The position numbers were made by a program, and so were the translations under genes. Shown here piece after piece: positions 10,277-18,989 of a stretch of 64,000 nt of DNA. This DNA is from Rhodocyclales bacterium. Its GTDB lineage: Bacteria > Pseudomonadota > Gammaproteobacteria > Burkholderiales > Rhodocyclaceae. Positions within the stretch are counted from its first letter, which is position 1. Each line of letters begins with the position of its first letter. A model generated the notes under the pieces. That model did not search any database, was not told where the DNA came from, and saw nothing but the letters and a program-made list of their open reading frames with translations. The stretch is from assembly GCA_016215645.1 (NCBI GenBank), contig JACRIX010000052.1, forward strand, positions 38,181-102,180, written 5' to 3'.

Positions 10277-10960
10277 ATGTCGAGAGGAATCATTAGCATC
10301 TATTGGGGTGACAAAGCGGCGTTGCCGCTGGAACGACTGTTGGCGTCGACCCAGAAATTTCACCCGGAGTTGCCGCATGAATTCATCGAGATTGAATCTA
10401 GGCTCGATGGGGCATTTCAGCTTCAGGAAAAGGCGAGAATGTTCGATTTGTCGCCGTTCGACGAAACGCTCTACCTTGATTGCGACACGGTAGTCTTGGG
10501 AAGGCTCGACTACGGGTTCAATAAGGCGCTGGTCGCCGATAGCGGGTTGGCGCTGGCGATTTGTGAGTGCCCTTGGGCACGCCGCTACCCGAAAATTTTT
10601 TCCGGTGACGAAATCGAGTACAACACTGGAGTCGTTTTCTTTACTCGCAAGGCGGAACCCGTGTTTCGGCAATGGCAAGAAAATGCATCAGTGCTGGATT
10701 CGACGATTGTTTGCCTGGATCACAACCAGGAAATGCGTGTGATGCCATCCAACGATCAGGGGACTTTCGCCGCCGCGATCGAACAAACCGGCACAGTACC
10801 CTTTGTTTTGCCGCACAACTGGAACTACCGGCCGCTTTTCCACACTAGTTTCTTCGGACCGGTGAAGATCTGGCACGATTACACTGATCCGCCCGACGAT
10901 CTGGTCGCCGCCAACGAGTACTACACTACGCCGGGTCACGTAATCCAGTTTCATTGCTAG
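10277..10960 (+). CDS. GT8-like nucleotide-sugar glycosyltransferase
   Basis: 227 residues from ATG 10277 (MSRGIISIYWGDKA); GGGAG lies 12 bases upstream. ATG 10199 in the same frame would add 26 residues that do not look like a domain. The N-terminal strand GIISIYWG, the DxD motif DCD at 68-70 within TLYLDCDTVVLG, and the late NTGVVFFTRK and LPHNWNYRP segments are typical of GT-A fold enzymes of the glycogenin/LgtC type, which transfer sugars from UDP-sugars. Its codon use and GC are lower than those of its neighbours, and it follows a transposase remnant, which suggests acquisition by transfer. The acceptor is unknown; a role in surface polysaccharide is possible. Confidence 0.65.
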   Translation: MSRGIISIYWGDKAALPLERLLASTQKFHPELPHEFIEIESRLDGAFQLQEKARMFDLSPFDETLYLDCDTVVLGRLDYGFNKALVADSGLALAICECPWARRYPKIFSGDEIEYNTGVVFFTRKAEPVFRQWQENASVLDSTIVCLDHNQEMRVMPSNDQGTFAAAIEQTGTVPFVLPHNWNYRPLFHTSFFGPVKIWHDYTDPPDDLVAANEYYTTPGHVIQFHC

Positions 10961-11030
10961 CCGCGTGCATTGGTGAAGACGATATCTGGCGTCGATTCGC
11001 AGCGTACGGAACGGTTTGGCGCTTGATGTG

Positions 11031-11867
11031 TCAGGCGGCGAATATGGTCTGGTGTTGTTCGCCGAGGCCCTCGACCGCCAGGCGCAGCGTGTCGCCGGGC
11101 TGCAGGTACTTGCCGCGGCCCATGCCGACGCCTTGCGGGGTGCCGGTGCAGATCACGTCGCCGGGCAGCAGTGTCATGAAGCGCGACACATAGCTGACGA
11201 TGTGGGCGCAACCGAAAATCATGTCCGAGGTGTTCGAATCCTGCACCCGCTCGCCGTTGAACTCCAGCCACAAGCGCAGAGTCTGCGGGTCGGGGACGTC
11301 ATCGCGCGTCACCAGCCAGGGGCCGAGCGGGCCGAAGCTGTCGCAGCCCTTGCCCTTGTCCCACTGGCCGCCGCGCTCGATCTGGAAGGCGCGTTCGGAG
11401 ACGTCGTTGAAGCTGCAATAGCCGGCGACATGGCGTAGCGCGTTTGCCTCATCGACGTAGCGGGCTTCGCGGCCGATGACCATGGCGAGTTCGACCTCGT
11501 AGTCGAGCTTGGTGCTGCCGACCGGCTGGATCACGCCGTCATTTGGGCCGGTGAGGCAGGTGGTGGCCTTCATGAACATCACCGGCTCGGCGGGGATGGG
11601 CATGCCGGCCTCGATGGCGTGGGCACGGTAGTTGAGGCCGATGCCGATGATCTTGGAAATGCCGGTGAAGGGCACACCCAGGCGCGGCTTGCCTTTGACT
11701 TTCGGCAATGTCGTGGGGTCGATGGCGCGCAGTCGCTTCTGCCCGGCGTCGGACAGCTCGTTCCAGCCGATGTCGGCGACTTGCGCGGAAAGATCCCGCA
11801 GGCTGCCGTCGGCGGCGATCAGGCCGGGCTTTTCGCGGCCCCTGGCACCGTAGCGGACCAGCTTCAT
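11031..11867 (-). CDS. Fumarylacetoacetate hydrolase family protein
   Basis: 278 residues, typical of the family that hydrolyses or decarboxylates beta-dicarbonyl acids using a divalent metal. The N-terminal domain is followed by IGIGLNYRAHA at about 75-84. The metal ligands appear as E124 and E126 in LDYEVELAMVIG and D155 in FNDVSER. The GTPQGVGMG loop lies near the C-terminus. The start codon overlaps the stop of the upstream RNA helicase by four bases (ATGA). Likely substrates include acylpyruvates or ureidoglycolate-like compounds, but the sequence does not decide. The pairing with a helicase is probably positional rather than functional. Confidence 0.88.
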   Translation of the reverse strand: MKLVRYGARGREKPGLIAADGSLRDLSAQVADIGWNELSDAGQKRLRAIDPTTLPKVKGKPRLGVPFTGISKIIGIGLNYRAHAIEAGMPIPAEPVMFMKATTCLTGPNDGVIQPVGSTKLDYEVELAMVIGREARYVDEANALRHVAGYCSFNDVSERAFQIERGGQWDKGKGCDSFGPLGPWLVTRDDVPDPQTLRLWLEFNGERVQDSNTSDMIFGCAHIVSYVSRFMTLLPGDVICTGTPQGVGMGRGKYLQPGDTLRLAVEGLGEQHQTIFAA

Positions 11868-13408
11868 GCCTTTTTGCCGAGGCCACCGAGCAGGGCCGCG
11901 ACGGGACGCTGCGGGCGTGTCGGGGCGGGCTTTTCGACCGTGGCCTCGCCGGGAACGGCTTTGCTGACGTAGGGCTTGGTCGGATCGAAGTCGAGTTTGG
12001 GCAGGCGGGGGTCGAACCGGGGCACGTGGGCGGCCGGGGTGGGGAGCTCGCGTCCGGCCGGCTTGACGCCTTCCAGCGTCAGCGAACGGTCGCGCTCGCG
12101 GGCCTTTTCGCGGGCGCGCTCGAGGTGCTCGCGGCGGTGGCCGCGATTGCTCGGCGGCGCACTTTCATGCACCGGCGCCAGCTCGGCGAAGCCGCTGATT
12201 TCGACGCGTTCGATCTTGCGCTTGATCAGTTTTTCGATGTCGGCCAGGCGCTGCGCTTCCTCGGGGGCGAACAGCGAGGTGGCGTTGCCGTGCTTGCCGG
12301 CGCGGCCGGTGCGGCCGATGCGGTGCACGTAGTCCTCGGCGGTGTGCGGCAGTTCGTAGTTGATGACGTGGGGCAGGTCGTCGATGTCGAGGCCGCGCGC
12401 GGCGACGTCGGTGGCGACCAGCACCCGTATCTTGCCGGATTTGAAGCCTTCGAGCGCCTCGGTGCGCTGCTGCTGGTTCTTGTCGCCATGGATGGCGTCG
12501 GCAGCGATGCCCTGGCGCTCGAGGTAAACGGCCAGGCGGCTGGTGCCGAACTTGGTGCCGACGAAGACCAGCACCTGCTGGTTGGCGTCGTCGTGCGTCA
12601 GCAGGTGCACCAGCAGGCTGCGCTTGAGGTCGGAGGCCACAGGGTAGACGCGGTGGGTGATGGTCTCCGACACCGCGTTGCGGCGCGCCACCTCGATCAG
12701 CTGCGGCGATTTCAACATGCTGTCGGCAAGATTCTTGATCTCGTTGGAGAAGGTCGCCGAGAACAGCAGGCTCTGGCGCTCCTTGGGCAGCATGGCGAGG
12801 ATGCGCTTGATATCCGGGATGAAGCCCATGTCGAGCATGCGGTCGGCTTCGTCGAGCACCAGCACCTCGACCTGGGCGAAGGAGACGCTCTTCTGCTCGA
12901 CGTGGTCGAGCAGGCGGCCCGGCGTGGCGACGACGATCTCGCGGCCCTCGCGCAACTGGGCGATCTGCGGCCGGATGTCCACCCCGCCGTAGATGCAAAC
13001 CGAGCGTAGCGGCAAATGCTTGCTGTAGGTGACGACGCTTTCATGCACCTGCATCGCCAGTTCGCGCGTTGGCGCCAGGATCAGGGCGCGCACCGGGTGG
13101 CGCGCCGGCGAGGGCGAGGAACTGGCGTACTTGGCCAGACGCTGCAGCAGCGGCAGGGTGAAGCCGGCGGTCTTGCCGGTGCCGGTCTGGGCGCCGCCCA
13201 TGACGTCCTTGCCGGACAGGATGATCGGGATGGCTTGGCTCTGGATCGGCGTCGGGTGGGTGTAGCCGTTGTCCTTGACCGCGCGCAGCAGTTCCGGCAG
13301 CAGGCCGATGTCGTCGAAAGTTGCCGACGGTACGCAGGGCGCTGGCGCGACGGCGGCAGCGGGGTCGACGGGAGTGGAAGGGATGATGCCGTTGTCGTTT
13401 GCGTCCAA
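11864..13408 (-). CDS. rhlE: DEAD-box RNA helicase, RhlE-like
   Basis: 514 residues. All helicase motifs are visible: Q-motif region TFDDIGLLPELLRAV (30-44), Walker A AQTGTGKT (73-80), PTRELA, DEAD at 186-189, SAT at 217-219, and HRIGRTGRAG at 361-370. The tail after about residue 380 is basic and low-complexity, rich in Arg, Glu and Pro, as in RhlE-type proteins that bind rRNA and act in ribosome assembly or RNA decay. The N-terminal 28 residues are an unusual Ala/Pro-rich extension before the Q motif. The stop overlaps the FAH-family start. Confidence 0.93.
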   Translation of the reverse strand: MDANDNGIIPSTPVDPAAAVAPAPCVPSATFDDIGLLPELLRAVKDNGYTHPTPIQSQAIPIILSGKDVMGGAQTGTGKTAGFTLPLLQRLAKYASSSPSPARHPVRALILAPTRELAMQVHESVVTYSKHLPLRSVCIYGGVDIRPQIAQLREGREIVVATPGRLLDHVEQKSVSFAQVEVLVLDEADRMLDMGFIPDIKRILAMLPKERQSLLFSATFSNEIKNLADSMLKSPQLIEVARRNAVSETITHRVYPVASDLKRSLLVHLLTHDDANQQVLVFVGTKFGTSRLAVYLERQGIAADAIHGDKNQQQRTEALEGFKSGKIRVLVATDVAARGLDIDDLPHVINYELPHTAEDYVHRIGRTGRAGKHGNATSLFAPEEAQRLADIEKLIKRKIERVEISGFAELAPVHESAPPSNRGHRREHLERAREKARERDRSLTLEGVKPAGRELPTPAAHVPRFDPRLPKLDFDPTKPYVSKAVPGEATVEKPAPTRPQRPVAALLGGLGKKA

Positions 13409-13557
13409 TGGAACTCCTGAATCGGCCTGCCCATTGCTGGGAACCGGTACAGGCGGCGAAGCGCTTGAGGTATTTGCGGCGGAGTGCCGCAGGCGGCGCC
13501 AACCGGCAGGGCGCTCAGGGGCCGTATTGTATTACAGGCGCCCGGCGCCCCCGGTGG

Positions 13558-14262
13558 TCATTTGAACAGGCTAAGGATGGCGCTGCCCGCCCTGTCCAGA
13601 GTCGTGCCGGCCGATTTCTTCAGGCGTTCATAGTTGCCGGCGACGCTGAGTTTGGCCGTCATCGCACTGGCGATCTCCTGGCCGAGTTCGGCCGGTGTAA
13701 CGCCACCCTTGGCCTTGCCGACATTCTTGAGCACGATGTCGGGGAGGGCGATGCTGATGGTTTTGTCGCCCATGAAGGGCGCACTGGCATGCGCATTGGC
13801 GTTGCAGATGGTCAGTTCCTCGATGATCAACAGCGTTTCACCGCGATTCTTCGTTCGTGCCGGGCCGAGGTAGGCGGCAATGTTTTTCTGGATGGCGCCG
13901 AAATTGGTCTGCGTATCGCCCGTTTCGTAAAATACGTCGGGCTTGTCGATGATCAGCAGGCGGACCACGGTGACGTCCTTGTTCAAGGTGGCGAGGTCGA
14001 TGTCAAGGTCGATGCGTTCGACGCGCAGGGCATACGGTGTCTTGAAGCCCTTGGGATTGCCGATCAGCAGGCCGCTGATGATGCCTTTGCCGTTTTTCGG
14101 CGCGATATCCACCCTCTCGACGCCGATTCTTGCCTGCGTCATGACCGTGCCATGGTGCGCGATGGCGTCGGCCACGATCTCGTCCAGACTTTCCGCAAGC
14201 CTGTACAAGGCACTGACGCTGAGGAGCGTGATGATCAGCAGTGGGAGGAGGATTTTCTTCAC
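13558..14262 (-). CDS. Exported AsmA/DUF748-like protein
   Basis: 234 residues. Residues 1-20 are a hydrophobic signal or anchor (MKKILLPLLIITLLSVSALY). The following IGVERVDIAPKNGKG, ISGLLIGNPKGF and VVRLLIIDKPDVFYE segments repeat the pattern seen in AsmA-like proteins: a basic N-anchor and beta-rich repeats with GLxIxNPxGF and IxKPxxxYE. Members of that wider group lie at the inner membrane and periplasm and have been linked to lipid transport. This one is much shorter than AsmA. It stands alone between the helicase and a MarR gene. A specific function cannot be given. Confidence 0.6.
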   Translation of the reverse strand: MKKILLPLLIITLLSVSALYRLAESLDEIVADAIAHHGTVMTQARIGVERVDIAPKNGKGIISGLLIGNPKGFKTPYALRVERIDLDIDLATLNKDVTVVRLLIIDKPDVFYETGDTQTNFGAIQKNIAAYLGPARTKNRGETLLIIEELTICNANAHASAPFMGDKTISIALPDIVLKNVGKAKGGVTPAELGQEIASAMTAKLSVAGNYERLKKSAGTTLDRAGSAILSLFK

Positions 14263-14359
14263 GGATGACTCACAGGTTTACACTATTCAGCATAGACCCA
14301 TTGAAGAAAAAATGGACGGTGACACCGCCCATAGTGCTTTAGTAATACAGGGTAGGCTA

Positions 14360-14851
14360 TTACCGTTTTGCGGCGACTTTCGCCGCGCTGTTTTTCAGCG
14401 CGGCGAGCAGGTCGTAGAGCTCGTCACGCTGCTTTTCGTCCATGGTGGAAAAAAGCGCAACCATCCAGGCTTCATGGGCTTCCGCCATGCGACGGAAACT
14501 GCGGCGACCTTCGGCGGTCAATTTGACGATATAGGCACGCCGATCCTTGGGACTGTCTTCGCGCACTACCAGGCCTTCCCGCACCAGCTGGTCGGTGATA
14601 CCGGTGACATTGCCCCCGGTCACCATCATGCGCTTGGAAAGTTCGCCCATTTTCAGCCCTTGCGGCGAGCGTTCCAGCTGCGACATCAGGTCGAAGCGCG
14701 GCAGGGTGATGTCGAAATCGCTGCGCAGCTTGGCGCGGACGTGGTTTTCGATCAGGTTGGTGCACGCCAGCATGCGCAGCCAGAGGCGCAGATCCTTGGC
14801 GTGTTCTGCGGTGGCACGGGTTTCGCTGTCAGGAATAGGGGTTTTGGGCAT
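14360..14851 (-). CDS. MarR-family transcriptional regulator
   Basis: 163 residues from ATG 14851 (MPKTPIPDSETRA). The frame extends upstream, but into promoter-like AT-rich DNA and then antisense of sixA, so it is rejected. The winged helix is clear: ITLPRFDLMSQLE, MGELSKRMMVTGGNVTGITD (recognition helix), and REDSPKDRRAYIVKLTAEG (wing with DRR). A near-perfect palindrome 38 bases before the start suggests autoregulation. It resembles regulators of aromatic-acid catabolism, but no such genes are adjacent, so the target is unknown. No good Shine-Dalgarno is visible. Confidence 0.88.
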   Translation of the reverse strand: MPKTPIPDSETRATAEHAKDLRLWLRMLACTNLIENHVRAKLRSDFDITLPRFDLMSQLERSPQGLKMGELSKRMMVTGGNVTGITDQLVREGLVVREDSPKDRRAYIVKLTAEGRRSFRRMAEAHEAWMVALFSTMDEKQRDELYDLLAALKNSAAKVAAKR

Positions 14852-14888
14852 GGCAGTATGACGCGGAGGAGGTAACGCACCGGGGGAT

Positions 14889-14911
14889 GATATTTCGATC
14901 CTTAAAATATC
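14889..14911. promoter_or_regulatory. Palindrome upstream of marR (candidate operator)
   Basis: GATATTT (14889-14895) faces AAATATC (14905-14911), perfect 7-base arms with a 9-base spacer; the 23-base size is right for a MarR dimer site. It lies 38 bases before the regulator's start in a local AT-rich dip. Binding by the adjacent MarR protein is an inference. Confidence 0.5.
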
Positions 14912-15006
14912 AAAAGCGAGGCATTTCCGCAACCCGTAAGCATGTGCAAATTGCACGTTTTCAGAGGAAACCCCTATTTCCGGGGGATTCCGGCGGGGTC
15001 GGCGAC

Positions 15007-15468
15007 CTACAGACGCTCGGGATCGACCACGGTGCGCAGGATGGCTTCCGGCCGCCCGCCGCGGGTGCGATGCTCGAACCACCACACGGCACCCTTGCGT
15101 ACCGAAACGCCGGACGCATCGCCCGTCATCAGCAGCGAGGCCAGTTCGCCCAGACTGGGCTGGTGGCCAACCACCAGCACCGTGCCCTTGTGCCGCGGCC
15201 ATGCGGTGGCGGTGAGGATGTCATGGGCCGTAGCGCCCGGCGCTACGCGCGGTTCGATTTCGTAGGCCGAGCCCAGGGCATCGGCAGTCTGGCGGGTACG
15301 CAGGGCGGGGCTGACCAGTATTTTGCGCTCCGCCGGCAGGTGTTCCAGAAGCCAGCGGGCCACCCGCTTCGCCTGCTTTTCGCCGCGCCGCGTCAGGCAG
15401 CGTTCAAGGTCGGCGATGTCGCCATCGGCGTCTTCGGCTTCGGCGTGGCGCCAGAGGATCAGGTCCAT
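15007..15468 (-). CDS. sixA: SixA-type phosphohistidine phosphatase
   Basis: 153 residues from ATG 15468 (MDLILWRHAEAED). This start places the catalytic RHA motif at residues 7-9; the longer frame from 15609 overlaps the CYTH-CHAD gene and is rejected. It belongs to the histidine phosphatase branch: RHA, SPALRTRQTAD, and VVGHQPSLGEL with the second catalytic histidine. SixA dephosphorylates phosphohistidine on signalling and PTS phosphotransfer proteins. It directly follows a CYTH-CHAD phosphatase-like gene on the same strand (16-base gap), so the two may be co-expressed. Confidence 0.9.
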   Translation of the reverse strand: MDLILWRHAEAEDADGDIADLERCLTRRGEKQAKRVARWLLEHLPAERKILVSPALRTRQTADALGSAYEIEPRVAPGATAHDILTATAWPRHKGTVLVVGHQPSLGELASLLMTGDASGVSVRKGAVWWFEHRTRGGRPEAILRTVVDPERL

Positions 15469-15484
15469 TGGAGCAATTCGCAAT

Positions 15485-17023
15485 TCACGGAGCGGGGGGC
15501 CGGCCGGCGGTGCCCCTGGCATCGACAAGCCGCCTCGGCAGGCGCATTCTGGCGAGCTTCGGCAGGGCGTCGGCAATCTCCACCAGCAGCCGTGCATGGC
15601 GCGCGCCATGCCAGCCGCCGATCAGGGCGACGGCTTCGCGCAGTCCGGGATCATTCCCCGCACAATCCGACAAGCGCACTCCGGCGTTCGCGAGGTCGTT
15701 GAGCCGGCCAAGGGTGTCCTGGGCGACGGCAAGCCGGCTCTGCAGGCGGTGCAGCGTGCGATCCGTGGCCGGCGTGGCGAAGAACTCGAGCGCATAGCGC
15801 AGGCGTTTGATGCCGATTCTCAGTAGATGCAGCGATGCGGGGTCGCTGGTGCTTGCGGCCGTGGCCAGGCGGCGCAGCCGGCGACACAGGTGCCGCAGGC
15901 GCGCGGCAGCGAACTCGCCCAGCGAGGCAGTGGTCAATCGCGGCGGAGTGAGCGGGTGCAGGGCCTCGACGGCACCGAGCAGCATGCGCCCGTAGGTCGG
16001 TGCGGCCAGCGCCGCCAGCACCTCGGCGCGCACCCCATAGCGCAGCTCGGTGATGTTGCTGGCCAGCGCCGCCAGGCGCGGTTCCTCGGGCATGGCGTTT
16101 TGCACGGGATCGACGATTTCCCCCAGCAGTACGTCGAGGTCGCGAGCCTGCCCCAACTGCCTGGTCAGCGTGGCCATCGGCTGGCGCAGTCCGTCGCGCA
16201 ACTCCTGCGGCAATGCCGGGGCAAACAGCCGCAGCGCCGCCCGCAGGCGGCGCGTGGCGACGCGCATCTGGTGTATGTACTCGACATCCTCCGTGCGCAG
16301 GGCGCCGTGATGGTTCTGCTGCAGGTGTTCGAGGCAGGAGAGCGCAATCCTGCAAAAGGCATCAAAGGGCCCCATCGACGAGGACAGGGCAATGCTTTCG
16401 GCCTTCACCGGCGTTGGCATGGTTCCGCTGTGCAGGCGATAGCCGCGCTCAGCCTTGGAGAGTACGGCCGGCACCAGCGAAATCCGTTCCGCGAGCTGGC
16501 CGGCGATGTGGAACAGGGCCTGCACCGGCGCGCCGTCGAGTTCCAGTTCAACTTCGGAGATTGCTTCGCGCTTGCCGTCGGCAATTGCCCAACCGCGATC
16601 GAGGGTGACCAGCACGGCGCCGGTCTGCGCCCGCAGCTTCCAGGTCACGCGGCGAAAGCGCGTTTCGCAGACGGGCAGGATGCGCGCGAGCAGTTCAGGA
16701 CGCTGAAGCCAGTTGCGCAGCGCGGTTGGCTCGATATCGGAAAAGTCGAAATGACCACCGTAGGGGCGTTCCCACTCCGGCCGGCTGCTGAGCCCCGCCG
16801 TCGCGCTGCCGGCCAGCTTCACCGTCTGCAGCCATGCGTTGCCCTGGCGCCGCAGGCGCAGCGCGATGCCGCGCCGTCGCAGCGCCAGCCCGGCGGTGTC
16901 GTAGTAGATGTTGTCGAGAAGCGTGACCTGGCGTTCGCTGGCCTGACGCAGCAGCGGATGGCGCAGGAAGCGCGCCTGGTGGGCCTCGTCGAGCGCCAGC
17001 TTGAGTTCGACTTCCTCCGCCAT
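15485..17023 (-). CDS. CYTH-CHAD domain protein (inorganic triphosphatase-like)
   Basis: 512 residues in two domains. The N-terminal CYTH domain begins MAEEVELKLAL, with the ExExK signature at E4-E6-K8, and runs to about 200; it should bind triphosphate and divalent metal as in YgiF. The C-terminal CHAD domain (about 222-505) is alpha-helical and histidine/arginine-rich (e.g. EYIHQMRVATRRLRAALRLF, LLRIGIKRLRYALEFFA). CHAD domains bind inorganic polyphosphate. It follows an ABC efflux operon on the same strand (9-base gap) and precedes sixA, so its expression may be tied to export. A role in polyphosphate or triphosphate metabolism is inferred. Confidence 0.9.
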   Translation of the reverse strand: MAEEVELKLALDEAHQARFLRHPLLRQASERQVTLLDNIYYDTAGLALRRRGIALRLRRQGNAWLQTVKLAGSATAGLSSRPEWERPYGGHFDFSDIEPTALRNWLQRPELLARILPVCETRFRRVTWKLRAQTGAVLVTLDRGWAIADGKREAISEVELELDGAPVQALFHIAGQLAERISLVPAVLSKAERGYRLHSGTMPTPVKAESIALSSSMGPFDAFCRIALSCLEHLQQNHHGALRTEDVEYIHQMRVATRRLRAALRLFAPALPQELRDGLRQPMATLTRQLGQARDLDVLLGEIVDPVQNAMPEEPRLAALASNITELRYGVRAEVLAALAAPTYGRMLLGAVEALHPLTPPRLTTASLGEFAAARLRHLCRRLRRLATAASTSDPASLHLLRIGIKRLRYALEFFATPATDRTLHRLQSRLAVAQDTLGRLNDLANAGVRLSDCAGNDPGLREAVALIGGWHGARHARLLVEIADALPKLARMRLPRRLVDARGTAGRPPAP

Positions 17024-17032
17024 GGAATCCGC

Positions 17033-18265
17033 CTACTCGTAGCGCAGGGCTTCGATCGGCAACAGCCGGGAGGCCTTGCGAGCCGGGTAATAGCCGAAGA
17101 AGACGCCCACGGCGCCGGCAAAGCCGGCAGCCAGGACGATTGAAGCAGCGGAAAGCTCGGTGCGCCAGCCGGCCAGCTCGGCGACCGCCATGGCACCGCC
17201 GACACCGAGCAGGATGCCGATGGCGCCGCCGATCAACGACAGGGTCACGGCCTCGACCAGGAACTGCGTGAGGATGTCGCGACCCCGGGCCCCGACGGCC
17301 ATGCGCAGGCCGATTTCGCGGGTGCGCTCGGTAACCGAGACCAGCATGATGTTCATGATGCCGATGCCACCGACCAGCAGCGACACCGATGCCACGGCCG
17401 CGAGCAGCAGTGCCATGACCTTGGACGAGGCCTCCTGGGCCTGGAGGATTTCGGACAGGTTGCGGACGAAAAAGTCGTCGTCCTGGCCGGCTTGCAGGCG
17501 GTGACGCTGGCGCAGCAACTCGCGCATGCGCTGGTCGGCCATGCTCATGTCCTGGCCCTGGCGCACCTTGACCATGATCGAGGAGACGCTGCGCGACTTG
17601 GCCATCGCCGCCCCGAGCACGCGCTTCCTCGCCGTGCTGATCGGCATCAGCAGGATGTCGTCCTGGTCCTGGCCGGTCATGCTCTGGCCCTTGCGATCGA
17701 GCACGCCGATGATGGTCAGCGGCACCTTGCGCACGCGGATCACCTGGTCGATCGGGCTGGCGTCGCCGAACAGGTTCCTGGCCACGGTCTGGCCGATCAG
17801 GGCTACCTTGCCGGCGCCGTTCATCTCGGCGGGTTCGAAGCCGCGACCTTCGACCACGGCCCATTCCCGCACGTCGAGGTAGTCGGGCGTGATGCCGTAG
17901 AACACCGTGGACCAGTTGCTGTTGCCGAACACCACCTGGCCGTTGCCGCGCAAAGTGGGTGCGGCAGCCTGGATCTCCTCGATTTCGCGGCCGATGGCGT
18001 AGGCGTCGTCCTCGAAGATGGTCGGCTGCGAGCCGATGCCGCCGCGCGCGCCGCCCGAGGTCATCGAGCCAGAGAGCACCATGATGATGTTGGAGCCGAG
18101 GCTGCGGATCTGTTCTTCGACGCGCGCCTGGGCCCCACCGCCGACAGCGATCATGACGATCACGGCAGCGACGCCGATGATGATGCCGAGCATGGTCAGC
18201 GCCGAGCGCATCTTGTTCACGCGCAGGGCGAGCAGGGCGATGCGCAAGGTGGCGGCGAAGTTCAT
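17033..18265 (-). CDS. MacB-type ABC transporter permease
   Basis: 410 residues. There is one N-terminal membrane segment (about 20-42, ALTMLGIIIGVAAVIVMIAV), a large periplasmic domain, and three C-terminal segments (about 284-306, 335-360 and 372-395). The layout is FtsX/MacB-like with the ATPase on a separate gene. The start overlaps the ATPase stop (ATGA). MacB transporters are mechanotransmitters that work with a MacA adaptor and a TolC-type outer membrane channel to export peptides, siderophores or macrolides from the periplasm. No TolC gene is in the window. Confidence 0.9.
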   Translation of the reverse strand: MNFAATLRIALLALRVNKMRSALTMLGIIIGVAAVIVMIAVGGGAQARVEEQIRSLGSNIIMVLSGSMTSGGARGGIGSQPTIFEDDAYAIGREIEEIQAAAPTLRGNGQVVFGNSNWSTVFYGITPDYLDVREWAVVEGRGFEPAEMNGAGKVALIGQTVARNLFGDASPIDQVIRVRKVPLTIIGVLDRKGQSMTGQDQDDILLMPISTARKRVLGAAMAKSRSVSSIMVKVRQGQDMSMADQRMRELLRQRHRLQAGQDDDFFVRNLSEILQAQEASSKVMALLLAAVASVSLLVGGIGIMNIMLVSVTERTREIGLRMAVGARGRDILTQFLVEAVTLSLIGGAIGILLGVGGAMAVAELAGWRTELSAASIVLAAGFAGAVGVFFGYYPARKASRLLPIEALRYE

Positions 18266-18978
18266 TTCAGCATCGCCGCGGCGTCGGCGGCTGCATTGGC
18301 GTGGTCCTGGATCACCCTGCCGTCGCGGAAATTGATGATGCGACCGGCGAAGTTGGCGACATCGTGCTCGTGGGTCACCAGCACGATGGTGATGCCTTCG
18401 CGGTTGAGCTGCAGCAAAAGGGCCATGATTTCGACGCTGGTGCGCGAGTCCAGCGCGCCGGTCGGTTCATCGGCCAGCACCAGTTGCGGGTTGTTGACCA
18501 GCGCGCGGGCAATGGCGACGCGTTGCTGCTGGCCGCCCGAGAGTTGCGCCGGGTGGTGGTCCAGGCGATCGGCCAGCCCCACCTGCCGTAGTCGTCGTTC
18601 GGCCTGCAGCCTGCGCTCGTGCAGCGGCATGTGGCTGTAGAGCAGCGGCAGGCCGACGTTGTCCAGCGCCGAGGTGCGCGCCAGCAGGTTGAAATGCTGG
18701 AACACGAAACCCAGTTTGCTGTTGCGCACCTGGGCCAGTTCATCGCCGGAAAGCCGGGAGACCTCCTGGCCGGCCAACCAGTAGCTGCCGCCGCTGGGAT
18801 GGTCGAGGCAACCCAGCAGGTTCATGAAGGTGGATTTTCCCGAGCCCGAGGGCCCCATGACGGCGACGAATTCGCCGGCCTGGATCTCCAGGCTGACACC
18901 TTGCAGCGCCGGCACCACATTGCTGCCCATGCGGTATTCCTTGGCGAGCTGCTCGACGCGGATCAGCGCCTCGGCCAT
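18262..18978 (-). CDS. MacB-type ABC transporter ATP-binding protein
   Basis: 238 residues. Walker A GPSGSGKST is at 42-50, the signature LSGGQ at 146-150, Walker B LVLADEPTGALD at 166-177, and the switch histidine follows in LVTHEHDVA. The sequence is of the LolD/MacB class. It lies 11 bases after the adaptor gene and overlaps the permease gene by four bases, so the three form one operon. It supplies ATP hydrolysis at the inner membrane. Confidence 0.95.
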   Translation of the reverse strand: MAEALIRVEQLAKEYRMGSNVVPALQGVSLEIQAGEFVAVMGPSGSGKSTFMNLLGCLDHPSGGSYWLAGQEVSRLSGDELAQVRNSKLGFVFQHFNLLARTSALDNVGLPLLYSHMPLHERRLQAERRLRQVGLADRLDHHPAQLSGGQQQRVAIARALVNNPQLVLADEPTGALDSRTSVEIMALLLQLNREGITIVLVTHEHDVANFAGRIINFRDGRVIQDHANAAADAAAMLK

Positions 18979-18989
18979 GGCAACGGTGC

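Noticed and set aside
9949..10299. 116-residue minus-strand ORF upstream of the glycosyltransferase
   Set aside because: Overlaps the start and promoter of the glycosyltransferase gene, with no recognisable domain or ribosome binding site.
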